Position numbers and translations under genes: made by a program. A stretch of 64,000 nucleotides of DNA from a virus. The notes below the pieces were generated by a model. It was not told where the DNA came from, did not search any database, and worked only from the letters and a program-made list of their open reading frames with translations. Below are positions 41,822-50,775 of the stretch, piece by piece. Numbering within the stretch: the first letter of the stretch is position 1; every line of letters starts with the position of its first letter. The stretch spans positions 1 through 64,000 of IMG/VR virus record IMGVR_UViG_3300003322_000796; one strand, given 5' to 3'.

Positions 41822-41966
41822 CAGGCCCTATGTGGTGTTGAACACCATGAAGGCCTGGATATGGACAACGTGACCAGAAGACGGTTGAATGAATCCCGAG
41901 CGGAAGGCCGCTCTCTGGCATTCGAAGCCCCTTTGCCCCCTCTGGGCAGAGGGGCTTCGTTCTGCT
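41822..41966 (+). ncRNA. Structured non-coding RNA candidate ending in a terminator
   Basis: The 364-nt gap 41722-42085 has no convincing gene. Within it CAGGCC/GGCCTG (41822-41857) encloses TGGTGT-TGA-ACACCA. CCAGA/TCTGG (41874-41918) encloses GAGCGG-AAGG-CCGCTC. A perfect terminator CGAAGCCCCT/AGGGGCTTCG (41923-41959) followed by TTCTGCTG closes it. Base composition is clearly less GC-rich than the genes. It could be a small RNA or a leader. No known family is recognised. Confidence 0.45.
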
Positions 41967-42085
41967 GTCCTAGGAGCAGCCAGGGCCGAGAAAGGTTGAA
42001 GGGCCACCATTTAGAGCGATGAAGGAGGCAGCCATGTCGGTTACTCGGCGTGCTCCCTTGTCGTTTCCGACTGATGGAGGTCCTC

Positions 42086-42424
42086 GTGGCAAATGAGCCG
42101 TTGGGCAAAGACGACTTCAACCGCCACGTAGACCGGCACGACCGAGTCCACGCCGACCTGGACGCCAGGATCGCACGGGATATGGTCCCCCTCCCGCTCT
42201 ACACGGCGGACCAGCGGACCATCGAGCGGCGCCTGACGAACCTGGAGACCGCGCTCGCCACCAAGGCGGACGACGCCGATCTTCAGCCGATCAGGGACCG
42301 CCTGGACAAGGTCGAGCAGCGCCCGGCGAACGTGCGGAACTACCTGATCGCGCTGGCCGGACTCGGACTGACTCTTCTGGGCATCGTGGTGAGCGCCTAC
42401 TTCTCGGCCAAGGGGTCTGGATGA
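42086..42424 (+). CDS. Coiled-coil membrane protein of the lysis cassette
   Basis: GTG 42086 was chosen for its GGAGG site; an ATG 36 nt upstream lacks one. The 112-aa protein has an N-terminal helical/coiled region ([33 protein letters not shown]) and one C-terminal membrane helix (about 86-107). This layout is common for small membrane proteins beside actinobacteriophage endolysins and may be a holin accessory. Confidence 0.68.
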   Translation: MANEPLGKDDFNRHVDRHDRVHADLDARIARDMVPLPLYTADQRTIERRLTNLETALATKADDADLQPIRDRLDKVEQRPANVRNYLIALAGLGLTLLGIVVSAYFSAKGSG

Positions 42425-43242
42425 GTTCTCACGCGAAAAAGCCCGAGTCGACAGAGGGCGGCTGGTTCGACCGGAACCAGTTCCGGGTGCTGAAGGTGGC
42501 CGTTGCGGTCATCTTCGGTCTCGTCCTGCTGACGGGCGGTTACGTCTCGTACCAGCTCTTCAAGCTCTCCGACCGGACCAACCAGCAGGGCGTGACCATC
42601 AGCGCCCTGTCAGAGAGCCTGGACAGCTCCCGCGAGCAGCTTCAGGACCATGGGATAACTCCGACCGTGCCCCCGGCCAAGACCGTGGTGGAGCAGGTCA
42701 AGGGAGATCCTGGCGCCAAGGGCGACACCGGAGCCCAGGGCGTGCAAGGACCTGCTGGCCCTCCCGGCCCTTCGGGCTCTCCTGGACCCCGTGGTCCCAA
42801 GGGCGATACGGGAAACATGGGCCAGGCAGGGGCCCCGGGTGTCGCTGGTGAAACCGGCCCTTCCGGCGCACCCGGGGCCAATGGAGTCGACGGCCCGCAG
42901 GGGGTCCAGGGGGAGCCGGGACCGGCGGGTCCCAAGGGCGAGCCCGGAGACCCTGGGCCGACCGGCCCTACCGGCCCTCCAGGGCCGCAGGGGACCCTTC
43001 CTCAGACGATGACCCTCAACCACGCTGACGGAACCAGCGAGACCTGCACGCTCCAGAGCGATGGTTCAACGTACAACTGCTCGGGTAACGGACCTGCACC
43101 GCAGCCGTCTGGAAGCGACTCTCCGAGCACTCAGGTAACGGCATCGGACTACCACCGTGACAGGGCTCCTGAGCAGCCGCAAAGGCCCTCGGGATTGTCA
43201 CAGGTGTATGCGATCGTTAGCGAGAGAAAGCGTTCCGTGTAG
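42421..43242 (+). CDS. Membrane-anchored collagen-like protein
   Basis: The 273-aa protein has a short cytoplasmic start, one membrane helix (about residues 26-48), a short coiled segment, then about 32 uninterrupted G-x-Y triplets (residues about 94-190, rich in GPP, GPK, GEP) and a C-terminal domain with two Cys. Type II topology places the collagen stalk outside the membrane. Collagen-like repeats are common in phage fibres, but an N-terminal membrane anchor inside a lysis cassette is unusual. Overlap of 4 nt with the upstream gene. Confidence 0.82.
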   Translation: MSSHAKKPESTEGGWFDRNQFRVLKVAVAVIFGLVLLTGGYVSYQLFKLSDRTNQQGVTISALSESLDSSREQLQDHGITPTVPPAKTVVEQVKGDPGAKGDTGAQGVQGPAGPPGPSGSPGPRGPKGDTGNMGQAGAPGVAGETGPSGAPGANGVDGPQGVQGEPGPAGPKGEPGDPGPTGPTGPPGPQGTLPQTMTLNHADGTSETCTLQSDGSTYNCSGNGPAPQPSGSDSPSTQVTASDYHRDRAPEQPQRPSGLSQVYAIVSERKRSV

Positions 43243-43252
43243 GGGGTGAGCA

Positions 43253-43525
43253 ATGCCCGCCCAGCCCGTCAACTCGTCTCAGAACACCGGCCTCGTCGTC
43301 ATCGTTGTCGGCATCTTCATGGTGATCATCGCCTTCCTCGCTGTGACCTACCTGAACTCGGACACGATCAAGGAGAACCAGACCAAGAACTCCCAGAAGG
43401 GAGCGGTCGAAAGGGCGGATCTCACCCAGATCACCTGCGCCCTGTGGAACTCCGTGGGGGACCCGAAGAAGGTCGATCCGAAGATCGTCGTCAAGGTGGA
43501 GGCGGTCTGCGGCAAGCACTCGTAG
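43253..43525 (+). CDS. 90-aa single-pass membrane protein of the lysis cassette
   Basis: GGGGGTGAGCA precedes the ATG. It has one membrane helix (about residues 11-31) and an external part of about 55 residues with two Cys (ITCALWN, AVCGKHS) likely to form a disulfide. Location just before the endolysin suggests a lysis-regulation or spanin-like accessory role, which is inference. Confidence 0.65.
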   Translation: MPAQPVNSSQNTGLVVIVVGIFMVIIAFLAVTYLNSDTIKENQTKNSQKGAVERADLTQITCALWNSVGDPKKVDPKIVVKVEAVCGKHS

Positions 43526-43591
43526 TCCTGTTCGAGACCCTTCGAGCCCTTTGAAGGGATGGAGGGTCTCGGCAGGAACCAAGGAGCGCAC

Positions 43592-44572
43592 ATGAGCAGC
43601 GGGCCACAGAAGTACCCGGAGGCCAGCACCCGGTACTGGTACCAGGGCGCCTACCCGGGTGACGCGATGGAGGTCAACGTCGTCGTCTGGCACACCACGG
43701 AGGGCACCAGCGTGCCCACCTACAGCGGCGGGGCCCTGGCCCCCAACCTGACCGTGGCCCCGGACTTCAAGAACAAGCGTCTGGTCTGGTACCAGCACTT
43801 CGACATCGACCGCTCGTCCCGCGCGCTGGTCAACCTCTCCGGCGGTGTGGAGACCAACACCCTCAACGTCGTCCAGATCGAGATCGTCGGCACCTGCGAC
43901 CCGAAGACCCACGCGAGGTGGACGGCCGACGGGATCCCGCACCTGTACTCCGCCGAGCTGCCGGACTGGGCCATCCGGGACCTCGCCGAGTTCGCCCAGT
44001 GGCTGTACAAGAACCACGGGGTGCCGCTCACGGAGAACGTCACCTTCAAGGCCTACAGCGCCTCCTACGGGGCCTCCAACGGCGTGCGGATGTCCTTCTC
44101 CAAGTGGGAGGGCTACAAGGGCCACTGCGGCCACCAGCACGTTCCGGAGAACCTCCACGGGGACCCTGGAGCCTTCCCCGTCGAGAAGGTCCTCGCAGCG
44201 GCCCGTACGGGCACCCAGACCACCCCTTCGGTCCCCTCCACGGGTACCGGCGCGGTCAAGCCCAAGGTCTCCCTGAAGAACGTCATCGCGGCGGCCGAGG
44301 CCGACCCGAAGCGCCCGCAGGGATCCGGCCTTCACGAGTCCGACGTCAAGCCGGTGGAGCGAGCCCTCGCCAAGCTCGGCTACCTGGACAGCGACTACGC
44401 GAACGACGGGGCCTACGGCACCCTCACCCGCAAGGCGTACGCCAGGTGGCAGAGGGCGTACTCCGACGCTCACAGGCTCGGCTGGACCGGGGACGACCTG
44501 GACGGTATCCCCGGCATCTCCTCCCTCAAGGCGCTGGCCTCCAAGACCGGCATGTTCCAGGTGGTGAGCTGA
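43592..44572 (+). CDS. Endolysin: N-acetylmuramoyl-L-alanine amidase with peptidoglycan-binding domain
   Basis: ATG 43592 follows AAGGAG. The 326-aa protein has an Amidase_2/PGRP-type catalytic domain (about residues 20-200) with zinc ligands His34 in WHTTEG and the H-x8-DPG block (HQHVPENLHGDPGAF). A Thr/Pro/Ser linker leads to a C-terminal peptidoglycan-binding domain (DVKPVERALAKLGYLDSDY). It cuts the bond between MurNAc and L-Ala at the end of infection. A holin candidate follows directly. Confidence 0.9.
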   Translation: MSSGPQKYPEASTRYWYQGAYPGDAMEVNVVVWHTTEGTSVPTYSGGALAPNLTVAPDFKNKRLVWYQHFDIDRSSRALVNLSGGVETNTLNVVQIEIVGTCDPKTHARWTADGIPHLYSAELPDWAIRDLAEFAQWLYKNHGVPLTENVTFKAYSASYGASNGVRMSFSKWEGYKGHCGHQHVPENLHGDPGAFPVEKVLAAARTGTQTTPSVPSTGTGAVKPKVSLKNVIAAAEADPKRPQGSGLHESDVKPVERALAKLGYLDSDYANDGAYGTLTRKAYARWQRAYSDAHRLGWTGDDLDGIPGISSLKALASKTGMFQVVS

Positions 44573-44827
44573 ATGGGAACCCACGCCCGTGCGGTGATCG
44601 AGCAGAAGGTCAAGGTCTCCACGGCGGCGACCTTCGGTGTGTCGGCGGTCATCGCCGTCCTGAATCAGACTGCCGGGGACGACGCTCTGATGGGCTCACT
44701 GCCCGCCTGGGCGCAGACCCTGGCCCTCCTGGTGGTTCCGCCCGCCGTGACGTTCCTGAGCGGCTGGAAGGCCCGCCACACGCCGCGCCCGGACGTCTAC
44801 GAGACAGGACCGGAGCCGAAGGCGTAG
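44573..44827 (+). CDS. Holin candidate
   Basis: The 84-aa protein starts one base after the endolysin stop. It has two hydrophobic segments (about residues 17-33 and 43-62) and a hydrophilic C-terminus (WKARHTPRPDVYETGP). Size, topology and location fit a class II-type holin that releases the endolysin. Confidence 0.72.
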   Translation: MGTHARAVIEQKVKVSTAATFGVSAVIAVLNQTAGDDALMGSLPAWAQTLALLVVPPAVTFLSGWKARHTPRPDVYETGPEPKA

Positions 44828-44860
44828 AGTCTGTGCTCTAACCCGGGCCTCGTGCCCCGC

Positions 44861-44901
44861 AGAGACCCCTGGACGGACCCGCAGGCCCTCCAGGGGTCTC
44901 T
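44861..44901 (+). terminator. Perfect 13-bp terminator after lysis cassette
   Basis: AGAGACCCCTGGA pairs with TCCAGGGGTCTCT; TTGCTGTC follows. Confidence 0.8.
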
Positions 44902-44929
44902 TGCTGTCTCCCCTCAGCCTTCTCCCCGG

Positions 44930-44937
44930 AAGGGGTG
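44930..44937 (+). promoter_or_regulatory. AAGGGGTG element, copy 4
   Basis: CCCC-GGAA-GGGG hairpin followed by TGGAGG, 11 nt before the ATG at 44949. Confidence 0.6.
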
Positions 44938-44948
44938 GAGGTGCGTCG

Positions 44949-47651
44949 ATGCTCAAGTACGCCAGTGCACAGGTCATGACCGCGACCCTGATTCCCCAGG
45001 AACTCAGGGGCCGTGAACTGCGCCGGTTCGCTCACCGGCATCACTTCGAGTACGACGTGCGCCCCGGCTACCTGTACGTCCGCTCGCGGGCGATCTCCAG
45101 CCGCTGCAACGACAACTTCGACGAGTTCCCGGCCGAAGAGCTGGAGAAGGCCTACGCGACCTTCAAGGGCAAGCCGGTCTTCGTGAACCACGTCAACGAC
45201 GATCACCGCCGGGCACGGGGCGTGATCATCGACGCGGCCCTCCACAAGGACGCCAACCGCGACGGGACGCGGGACTGGTGGGTGGAGGTCCTCATGGAGG
45301 TGGACGCGGTCCGCTTCCCCAAGCTGGCGAAGGAGATCCTGGCAGGCAACATCGCGCGCACCTCCATGGGCTGCGACGTCGCCTTCTCGGTCTGCTCGGC
45401 CTGCAACAACAAGGCCACCACCCCGGCGGAGTACTGCTCCCACATCCCCGCGTCCAAGGGGATGATGCTCTACCGCCGGACGGCCTCCGGCCACAAGGTC
45501 GGGGAGATCATCCGCGAGACCTGCTACGGCCTGAAGTTCTTCGAGAACAGCCTCCTGGTAGAACCCCCGGCGGACCCCACGGCGCACTTCCTGGGCGTGG
45601 ACACGCGGGGCCTCCAGACGGCGGCCATGAAGAAGGGCGCTCCCTTCGCGGGCTACGAGGACTTCGACGCGTGCACGTCGGAGAACTCCGACAAGAACGA
45701 CCCAGAGGCGTACTGCGGTGAGATCAAGCACCGCACCGAGGACAAGAAGGTCTCCAAGTTGCTGACCGATCTCTTCGTTACGGCGGCCGAGGCTCAGGAC
45801 CCCAGCGAGCACCCGTGGTTCGGGGAGACGGGCCTTCACCACAACCACATCGTGAACCACTGGGAGCAGGCGACCGACGAGGAGAAGGCGCAGGGCAAGC
45901 GCTGGTACCCGGACGCGCACCTGGTGGCCAAGCAGATCGCCAAGCTCGACCCGAACATCACCGACGAGAAGGAGGCCGCGCACAAGGGCGCCGGTGTCCT
46001 CTCGGCGTACTCCCCGCAGCAGAACTGGTGGGCCAACCAGCACAACGCCGCGCGGTCCTTCCACGAGCAGCGGGCTCTCGGCAAGGGCGAGGGCCTGTTC
46101 ATCATGGGCAGCCACCAGAGGGCCGCCCAGCGCATCATGGACGGTGAGGACTCCCAGAAGGTCCTCAAGGGCCCGAAGACGGCCGACTTCGCCCACCTGA
46201 TCGAGCACGGCGGCTACAAGCCCCAGAGCGACGAGGACGCGGCGGCGGGCAAGCCCAAGGAGCACTCGGACAAGGTCGTCGTCGACCGGCACGCCCTCTC
46301 GGTGGCCGCCGGACGCCGCCTGAACGCCGACGACGTCAAGGGCTTCAAGTCCCAGAGCCGTCCCCACTACGAGCACGTGGCGGGCATGTACCGCAAGGCG
46401 GCGGCCGTGATCTCCGACCGTGAGGGACGCGAGGTCCCGCCGCACGAGGTGCAGGCCGTCACCTGGCTGACCCGGCAGCGCCTGAACAAGGACGAGGAGA
46501 TCTCGACCCCGTCCGGCAAGGGCCGCCAGACCATGCAGCAGAACCAGCGCAAGCAGTGGCACGAGCTGTCCAAGGAGCACACGCCGGGCCTGCACGAGGA
46601 GCCGCCGAACTCCCACGTGGTCCTGCCGCCTCAGCCGAAGCAGGCTTCGAGGGGCGTGGTGCCCCCTTTCGGTGGTGAGCCGGTGACGGCTCTGCGCAGG
46701 ACCGCGTCCCTGAAGACCCGGGCGTACGGCGAGCAGAAGGCCCCGATGGACGTGGACACCCTCCGGGAGGACGCGTGCCCGGTCTGCGGTGACCGCGACA
46801 CCTTCGACGGGGCCCAGTGCCAGGTCTGCTCGTACGTCGCGCCCCCGAAGATGTTCCAGGACCCCGACCTGGAGAAGGCCCGGCAGATGGATCTGCGGAA
46901 GGACATCGCAGACTTCCAGGACCCGAGCAACCCCAACCAGGTCGGTCCCGACGGACAGCCCGTCGACCCCACGGCCCTGGACGCGGATGGCAACCCGGTC
47001 GACCCGGACATGGCCGACCAGGGGGTCCAGCCCGGCATGCTCCCCGGTGAAGTGCAGGCCGAGGTGCAGCCGGACGACGGGTCCCCCGTGGATCCGGCCC
47101 AGATGAGCCAGGACGGCCAGATCCCTGAAGAACTGGGGGCTCCGGTCAACCCGTCTCTGATCGGTCCGGACGGCCAGCCGCTCGCGGGAGGCCAGCAGAT
47201 GGTCGGCCCGGACGGGATGCCGATCGGTCCCCAGCCGCTTCCGGCCGGTGCGACCACCAACATGGGCCAGCCGTTCACCCCGGGCCCGAACATGCCCGAG
47301 GGACCCGGCGACCCCGAGGGCCCGGAAGGGCCGCTCTCGCCCGAGGAGCTGGCTGAGGACGGCCAGCCGGAGGACGAGTCCGACGGTGCACCGCCCAACC
47401 CCATGGCGGGCCAGGGAGCCCCGGGGACGCCCGGGGACGGTGTTCCGGACCTGATGTGCCCCGGCTGCGGCTTCACGGCCGACGCCACCCAGCCCACCTC
47501 GATCGACATGGACACCCAGACGCTCCCGAACGCCGGGGTCGCCATGCAGGACGGTGTCCAGGCCGGAGACATCTGCCCGAACTGCGGCCAGGCCCAGCTC
47601 CTGAGTCCGGCCGAGGTACAGGGCGAGACGCCGGTCCCGCTCCCTGTCTGA
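44949..47651 (+). CDS. Capsid maturation protease fused to an unknown domain and zinc ribbons
   Basis: The 900-aa protein has an N-terminal domain (about 1-220) resembling prohead proteases of large actinobacteriophages: a conserved His in PVFVNHVNDDHRRARG and a Ser in ARTSMGCDV as likely catalytic pair, plus a Cys cluster (CSACNNKATTPAEYC). Residues about 230-560 form an unknown domain (GAGVLSAYSPQQNWWANQHN, VVVDRHALSVAAGRRL). Then come zinc ribbons (CPVCGD...CQVC; CPGCG...CPNCG) separated by a Pro/Gly linker. It should cut scaffold and capsid during head maturation. Its location before scaffold and capsid supports this. Confidence 0.75.
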   Translation: MLKYASAQVMTATLIPQELRGRELRRFAHRHHFEYDVRPGYLYVRSRAISSRCNDNFDEFPAEELEKAYATFKGKPVFVNHVNDDHRRARGVIIDAALHKDANRDGTRDWWVEVLMEVDAVRFPKLAKEILAGNIARTSMGCDVAFSVCSACNNKATTPAEYCSHIPASKGMMLYRRTASGHKVGEIIRETCYGLKFFENSLLVEPPADPTAHFLGVDTRGLQTAAMKKGAPFAGYEDFDACTSENSDKNDPEAYCGEIKHRTEDKKVSKLLTDLFVTAAEAQDPSEHPWFGETGLHHNHIVNHWEQATDEEKAQGKRWYPDAHLVAKQIAKLDPNITDEKEAAHKGAGVLSAYSPQQNWWANQHNAARSFHEQRALGKGEGLFIMGSHQRAAQRIMDGEDSQKVLKGPKTADFAHLIEHGGYKPQSDEDAAAGKPKEHSDKVVVDRHALSVAAGRRLNADDVKGFKSQSRPHYEHVAGMYRKAAAVISDREGREVPPHEVQAVTWLTRQRLNKDEEISTPSGKGRQTMQQNQRKQWHELSKEHTPGLHEEPPNSHVVLPPQPKQASRGVVPPFGGEPVTALRRTASLKTRAYGEQKAPMDVDTLREDACPVCGDRDTFDGAQCQVCSYVAPPKMFQDPDLEKARQMDLRKDIADFQDPSNPNQVGPDGQPVDPTALDADGNPVDPDMADQGVQPGMLPGEVQAEVQPDDGSPVDPAQMSQDGQIPEELGAPVNPSLIGPDGQPLAGGQQMVGPDGMPIGPQPLPAGATTNMGQPFTPGPNMPEGPGDPEGPEGPLSPEELAEDGQPEDESDGAPPNPMAGQGAPGTPGDGVPDLMCPGCGFTADATQPTSIDMDTQTLPNAGVAMQDGVQAGDICPNCGQAQLLSPAEVQGETPVPLPV

Positions 47652-47669
47652 TCCAGCCCCAGGCCCCGT

Positions 47670-47677
47670 AAGGGGTG
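47670..47677 (+). promoter_or_regulatory. AAGGGGTG element, copy 5
   Basis: CCCC-GTAA-GGGG hairpin with GNRA-type loop, 50 nt before the ATG at 47728, so it cannot be the ribosome site of that gene. Confidence 0.6.
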
Positions 47678-47727
47678 AAGACCACCGCCCACGCCCGCGT
47701 GAGCACCGACCAGAGGAAGCACATCTC

Positions 47728-48681
47728 ATGGCAGGAAACCGACCGCTCATGCAGGCCATGGCGTCCCAGCAGAAGGTCGTCCAGGGCCTCACCGAGCGCA
47801 ACGCGGCCCTGGAGGCCCGGAACGCCGACCTGGAGCACGAGGCGGCCGTCCAGGGCCTCCAGCTCGCCTTCATCGCCCGCGTGGCCGGTGTGAGTGACCA
47901 GCTCACCGCCATCCGCGCCGAGGCCGACAAGATGCGCAAGAAGGCGGACATCGAGAACCCGGCCCAGCCGGTCCCGAATCCGCCCTCGCAGCCCGCCACG
48001 GAGTCCACCGAGGAGGCGGCCACCCCGGAGGCGTACGACAACCCCAACGCGATCGGGCAGACCCCGGGCGCGAACCAGGGTGTGGCGGCCGAGACCACCG
48101 CGACCCCCATGGACCCGGGCGTCACCCTCCCCACGGCCCCGTACAACAACCTCGTGGACGTCTCCGCGCCGGTCTCCGGCACCGAGACCCACACCCCGCC
48201 GGAGACGACCCGCATCGAGACGGACGTCCGTGTCGGCGACCCGATGAACCCGGAGACCGCCTTCCCGCTCAACCCGGCGTTCGGCCCCTCCGCCCAGCAG
48301 GGCACCACGCCCCCGCGCTCGGGCGAGATGAGCCAGACCGGCAGCAGGCAGGAGGGCCGCACCATGGCGTCCCTGCGCCTGGCCAAGCTCCGCATCGCGG
48401 CAGGCCTGGAGCGGGGTGACGAGCTGGCCGTCACGGCGGCGATCGAGGCGGACCAGAACCTCTCCCTGGACTCGATCCGTACCGAGGTCGACACCCTCAC
48501 CCGTGTCGCCAAGGCGGCCGGTCGCCAGACCCGTCAGCGCCCGCAGGGTCTCGTTCCCCGCGCGGCGGCCCAGGGGGTCCAGCGCACCATGCCGTCCCTG
48601 GTGACCCAGACCGCTCCGATCACCTCGGTCGCCGGTGCCGTGGGCGCCCGTGACGAGGAGGCCGAGGCCCTCTTCGACTGA
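47728..48681 (+). CDS. Candidate scaffolding protein
   Basis: The 317-aa protein has a coiled-coil N-terminus (GLTERNAALEARNADLEHEA), a Pro/Thr-rich middle and a helical C-terminus (RLAKLRIAAGLERGDELA) ending in acidic residues. Position between the protease and capsid genes plus composition suggest a scaffold or head-internal protein, cleaved during maturation. No direct similarity is seen. Confidence 0.6.
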   Translation: MAGNRPLMQAMASQQKVVQGLTERNAALEARNADLEHEAAVQGLQLAFIARVAGVSDQLTAIRAEADKMRKKADIENPAQPVPNPPSQPATESTEEAATPEAYDNPNAIGQTPGANQGVAAETTATPMDPGVTLPTAPYNNLVDVSAPVSGTETHTPPETTRIETDVRVGDPMNPETAFPLNPAFGPSAQQGTTPPRSGEMSQTGSRQEGRTMASLRLAKLRIAAGLERGDELAVTAAIEADQNLSLDSIRTEVDTLTRVAKAAGRQTRQRPQGLVPRAAAQGVQRTMPSLVTQTAPITSVAGAVGARDEEAEALFD

Positions 48682-48694
48682 GGTCCCGCCGACC

Positions 48695-48734
48695 CCGAAG
48701 CCCCCGTTTCCAGCGCTCTGGACGGGGGCTTCGG
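48695..48734 (+). terminator. Strong hairpin terminator
   Basis: CCGAAGCCCCCGT...CCAG pairs with CTGG...ACGGGGGCTTCGG around CGCT. Confidence 0.8.
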
Positions 48735-48866
48735 CATGTTCTCCAGGCCTTGATCCTGTCTTTCCGGGTGCGAGTCCACAGAGAGGGTGAGGAGACCGTC
48801 TCGATCCGGTATCGGGCAGACGGCTCGGAACATGTCCGATACGTACGCGAGATGGGAGGAATGCAG

Positions 48867-49376
48867 ATGCTGCGCACTCGCATGGCGACGTCGTACATCA
48901 AGCGGACGATTCGTCCGCTGTACGGCTGGACCCAGTCGACGCCTGCTTCGTGCTTCCTGGACCCCGCGTGGGACCGCTCGGTCAACATCTGGCCGGGCAT
49001 GGTCTTCATGCGCACCTCGGGTGAGAACGTCACCCTGCTCAACGCCACCGGCGTCCCCTACGGCCTCGGTGCCCTCTACGTGGGCGGCGACGGCATCGAC
49101 GAGCCGCTGGACGCAGGCATCAACACCTTCGCGGTGTGGAAGCTCGCGCCCGACGCGGAGTTCGAGATCCTGGCCCCGGCCTTCGACACCACCCAGACGT
49201 GGACCGACCCGGGCGACGGTACCGAGCTGCTGATCTACGGCCAGACCACCGGTGCGAACCGGGGCAAGCTGGTCCCGGCGGGCACCTCCGGCGCTTCGGC
49301 GCAGCCGGTGGCCCGCCTGCTCAAGGTCAACTCCGCTACGAAGATCACCATCGGTGGTCTCCGCCAGAAGTACTAG
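48867..49376 (+). CDS. Candidate capsid decoration / stabilisation protein
   Basis: ATG 48867 lies 6 nt after GGGAGGA and is preferred over longer readings. The 169-aa protein is beta-rich and Gly-rich (NVTLLNATGVPYGLGALYVG) without Cys pairs or membrane segments, and directly precedes the major capsid gene by 13 nt. Small beta proteins in this position usually decorate the capsid surface. The role is inferred from location and composition. Confidence 0.65.
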   Translation: MLRTRMATSYIKRTIRPLYGWTQSTPASCFLDPAWDRSVNIWPGMVFMRTSGENVTLLNATGVPYGLGALYVGGDGIDEPLDAGINTFAVWKLAPDAEFEILAPAFDTTQTWTDPGDGTELLIYGQTTGANRGKLVPAGTSGASAQPVARLLKVNSATKITIGGLRQKY

Positions 49377-49389
49377 GAGCTGACCTGAG

Positions 49390-50379
49390 ATGACGACCCA
49401 GACTCTCGCCGCAACCTCGTCCCTGCGGGGACGGGTGGCCCGCAAGTCCGACGACTACGTGGCCTCGATCGTCGCCCGCCGTGAGAAGAGCGCTCCGCTC
49501 TCCCACGAGGCGAAGGTCCAGAAGATGGCGCTCATCCTCTCCGACGAGACCAGCGGCATCCGCCGTCTGGGCGTCGGCATGGTGGGCCCCATCCAGCTCA
49601 AGCTCCGCTACCAGGGCATCACCCGGAACGTGCTCGTCGAGGACCCGGTCACGCCGGGTACCCCCGTCGAGTACGACGTCTGGGACGACCTGGGCCAGGC
49701 GTACATCATGTCGGGCACCGAGGGCGAAGTCCGCGTGACTCCGTTCGAGGGCAAGCGTGTTCCGGTGCGGTTCTTCCGCATCGCCTCGCGCCCGGCGATC
49801 CGCAAGGAGGACCTGTTCTACCTCCGCATCAACGCGGTGGAGCAGGCCCAGGACGAGACCAAGCAGGCGATCCTCAAGCAGGAGGACACCCGCCTGCTCG
49901 TCCTGCTCCAGGCCGCGCTGACGGACTACGCCACGCGCCCGGACCACACGGTCACCCCGAACCACAACATCACGGAGGCGTCGGGCTACCTGACGCCGGG
50001 CTCGCTGTACAGCGCGGTCGCCATGACCGACATGCACGAGCTTCAGTCGGCGCGGATATTGATCAACCCGTTCGACTTCCGCGACCTGTACCGCTGGGAC
50101 ATCAACCAGACGGGCTGGGCGTTCAAGGACCGCGTCGTCGCCGGTGAGACCATCACCAGCTTCGGCGAGTTCCAGATCCAGCGCTCGATCATCGTGCCCC
50201 AGGGCAAGGTGTTCCTCACCCCCGAGCCGAACTTCCTCGGTGTCTTCCCGGTTCTCTACTCGCTCGACGTCGAGGAGAACCACATGGTGGAGGCGTTCTG
50301 GAAGGGCTGGGTGTTCGACGAGATGGTCAACATGTCCATCCTGAACCCCCGTGGTATCGCCACCATCACCAAGGCGTAG
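49390..50379 (+). CDS. Major capsid protein
   Basis: The 329-aa protein follows protease, scaffold and decoration genes and ends at a strong terminator. It shows an N-terminal basic arm (SSLRGRVARKSDDYVASIVA) and alternating strands and helices that fit an HK97-type fold; the FGEFQIQRSIIVPQGKVFLT part is typical for the P-domain strand region of such capsids. It assembles the icosahedral shell. Confidence 0.78.
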   Translation: MTTQTLAATSSLRGRVARKSDDYVASIVARREKSAPLSHEAKVQKMALILSDETSGIRRLGVGMVGPIQLKLRYQGITRNVLVEDPVTPGTPVEYDVWDDLGQAYIMSGTEGEVRVTPFEGKRVPVRFFRIASRPAIRKEDLFYLRINAVEQAQDETKQAILKQEDTRLLVLLQAALTDYATRPDHTVTPNHNITEASGYLTPGSLYSAVAMTDMHELQSARILINPFDFRDLYRWDINQTGWAFKDRVVAGETITSFGEFQIQRSIIVPQGKVFLTPEPNFLGVFPVLYSLDVEENHMVEAFWKGWVFDEMVNMSILNPRGIATITKA

Positions 50380-50402
50380 TGCGGCGGCCTTCGGGCCCAA
50401 GC

Positions 50403-50448
50403 GAAAGCCCCCTCCCGGGATTCCGGGGCGGGGGCTTTCCGCTTTTCC
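50403..50448 (+). terminator. Hairpin terminator with T-run
   Basis: GAAAGCCCCC pairs with GGGGGCTTTC, with inner CCCGG/CCGGG around GATT; CCGCTTTT follows. It also faces the convergent HTH gene. Confidence 0.85.
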
Positions 50449-50455
50449 AGTGCCT

Positions 50456-50752
50456 CTATTCGGGCTCTGGATATGCGTCTTCACGACGCTTCCGAGGGGT
50501 GATGTGGATTCCTGTGAGGCGCTGCCACTTCCTCTCGAATTCCTCGATATCCGGGAGAAGCCACACCCGGCCGCAGTCGAGCTTGCGCCAGTGGGGGCAG
50601 CGGGCCTCGGTGATCTCGCTGACGCGCTGCTTGGAGATCTTCCACCGCCGGGACAGTTCGGAGAGGCCGAGGATCTGGAGTTCCGTGACGTCCAGCAGGC
50701 GCGGTCCGGTCTCCTCCTCGGTCTCCTGGGGAGTGGGGGTATGAGTGCTCAT
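50456..50752 (-). CDS. HTH DNA-binding regulator on the minus strand
   Basis: The 98-aa protein (start ATG 50752; a longer reading from 50788 would cover an operator) has a winged-HTH/excisionase-like core: LGLSELSRRWKISKQRVSEI, then a wing-like segment (GRVWLLPDIEEFERKW). It is the only minus-strand gene inside the virion module. A CTGAC-N3-GTCAG-type dyad lies 24 nt before its ATG, so autoregulation and control of other copies of this dyad are plausible. Confidence 0.78.
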   Translation of the reverse strand: MSTHTPTPQETEEETGPRLLDVTELQILGLSELSRRWKISKQRVSEITEARCPHWRKLDCGRVWLLPDIEEFERKWQRLTGIHITPRKRREDAYPEPE

Positions 50753-50775
50753 ACGATCAAGGATCGCACATGGGG

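Noticed and set aside
41848-41874. Leader peptide MKAWIWTT with two Trp codons (trp-type attenuator)
   Set aside because: No ribosome site and no tryptophan gene downstream; most likely chance.
41861-42021. Small protein starting MDNVTRRRLNE
   Set aside because: No ribosome site, codon use unlike the phage, and it runs through a perfect terminator hairpin.
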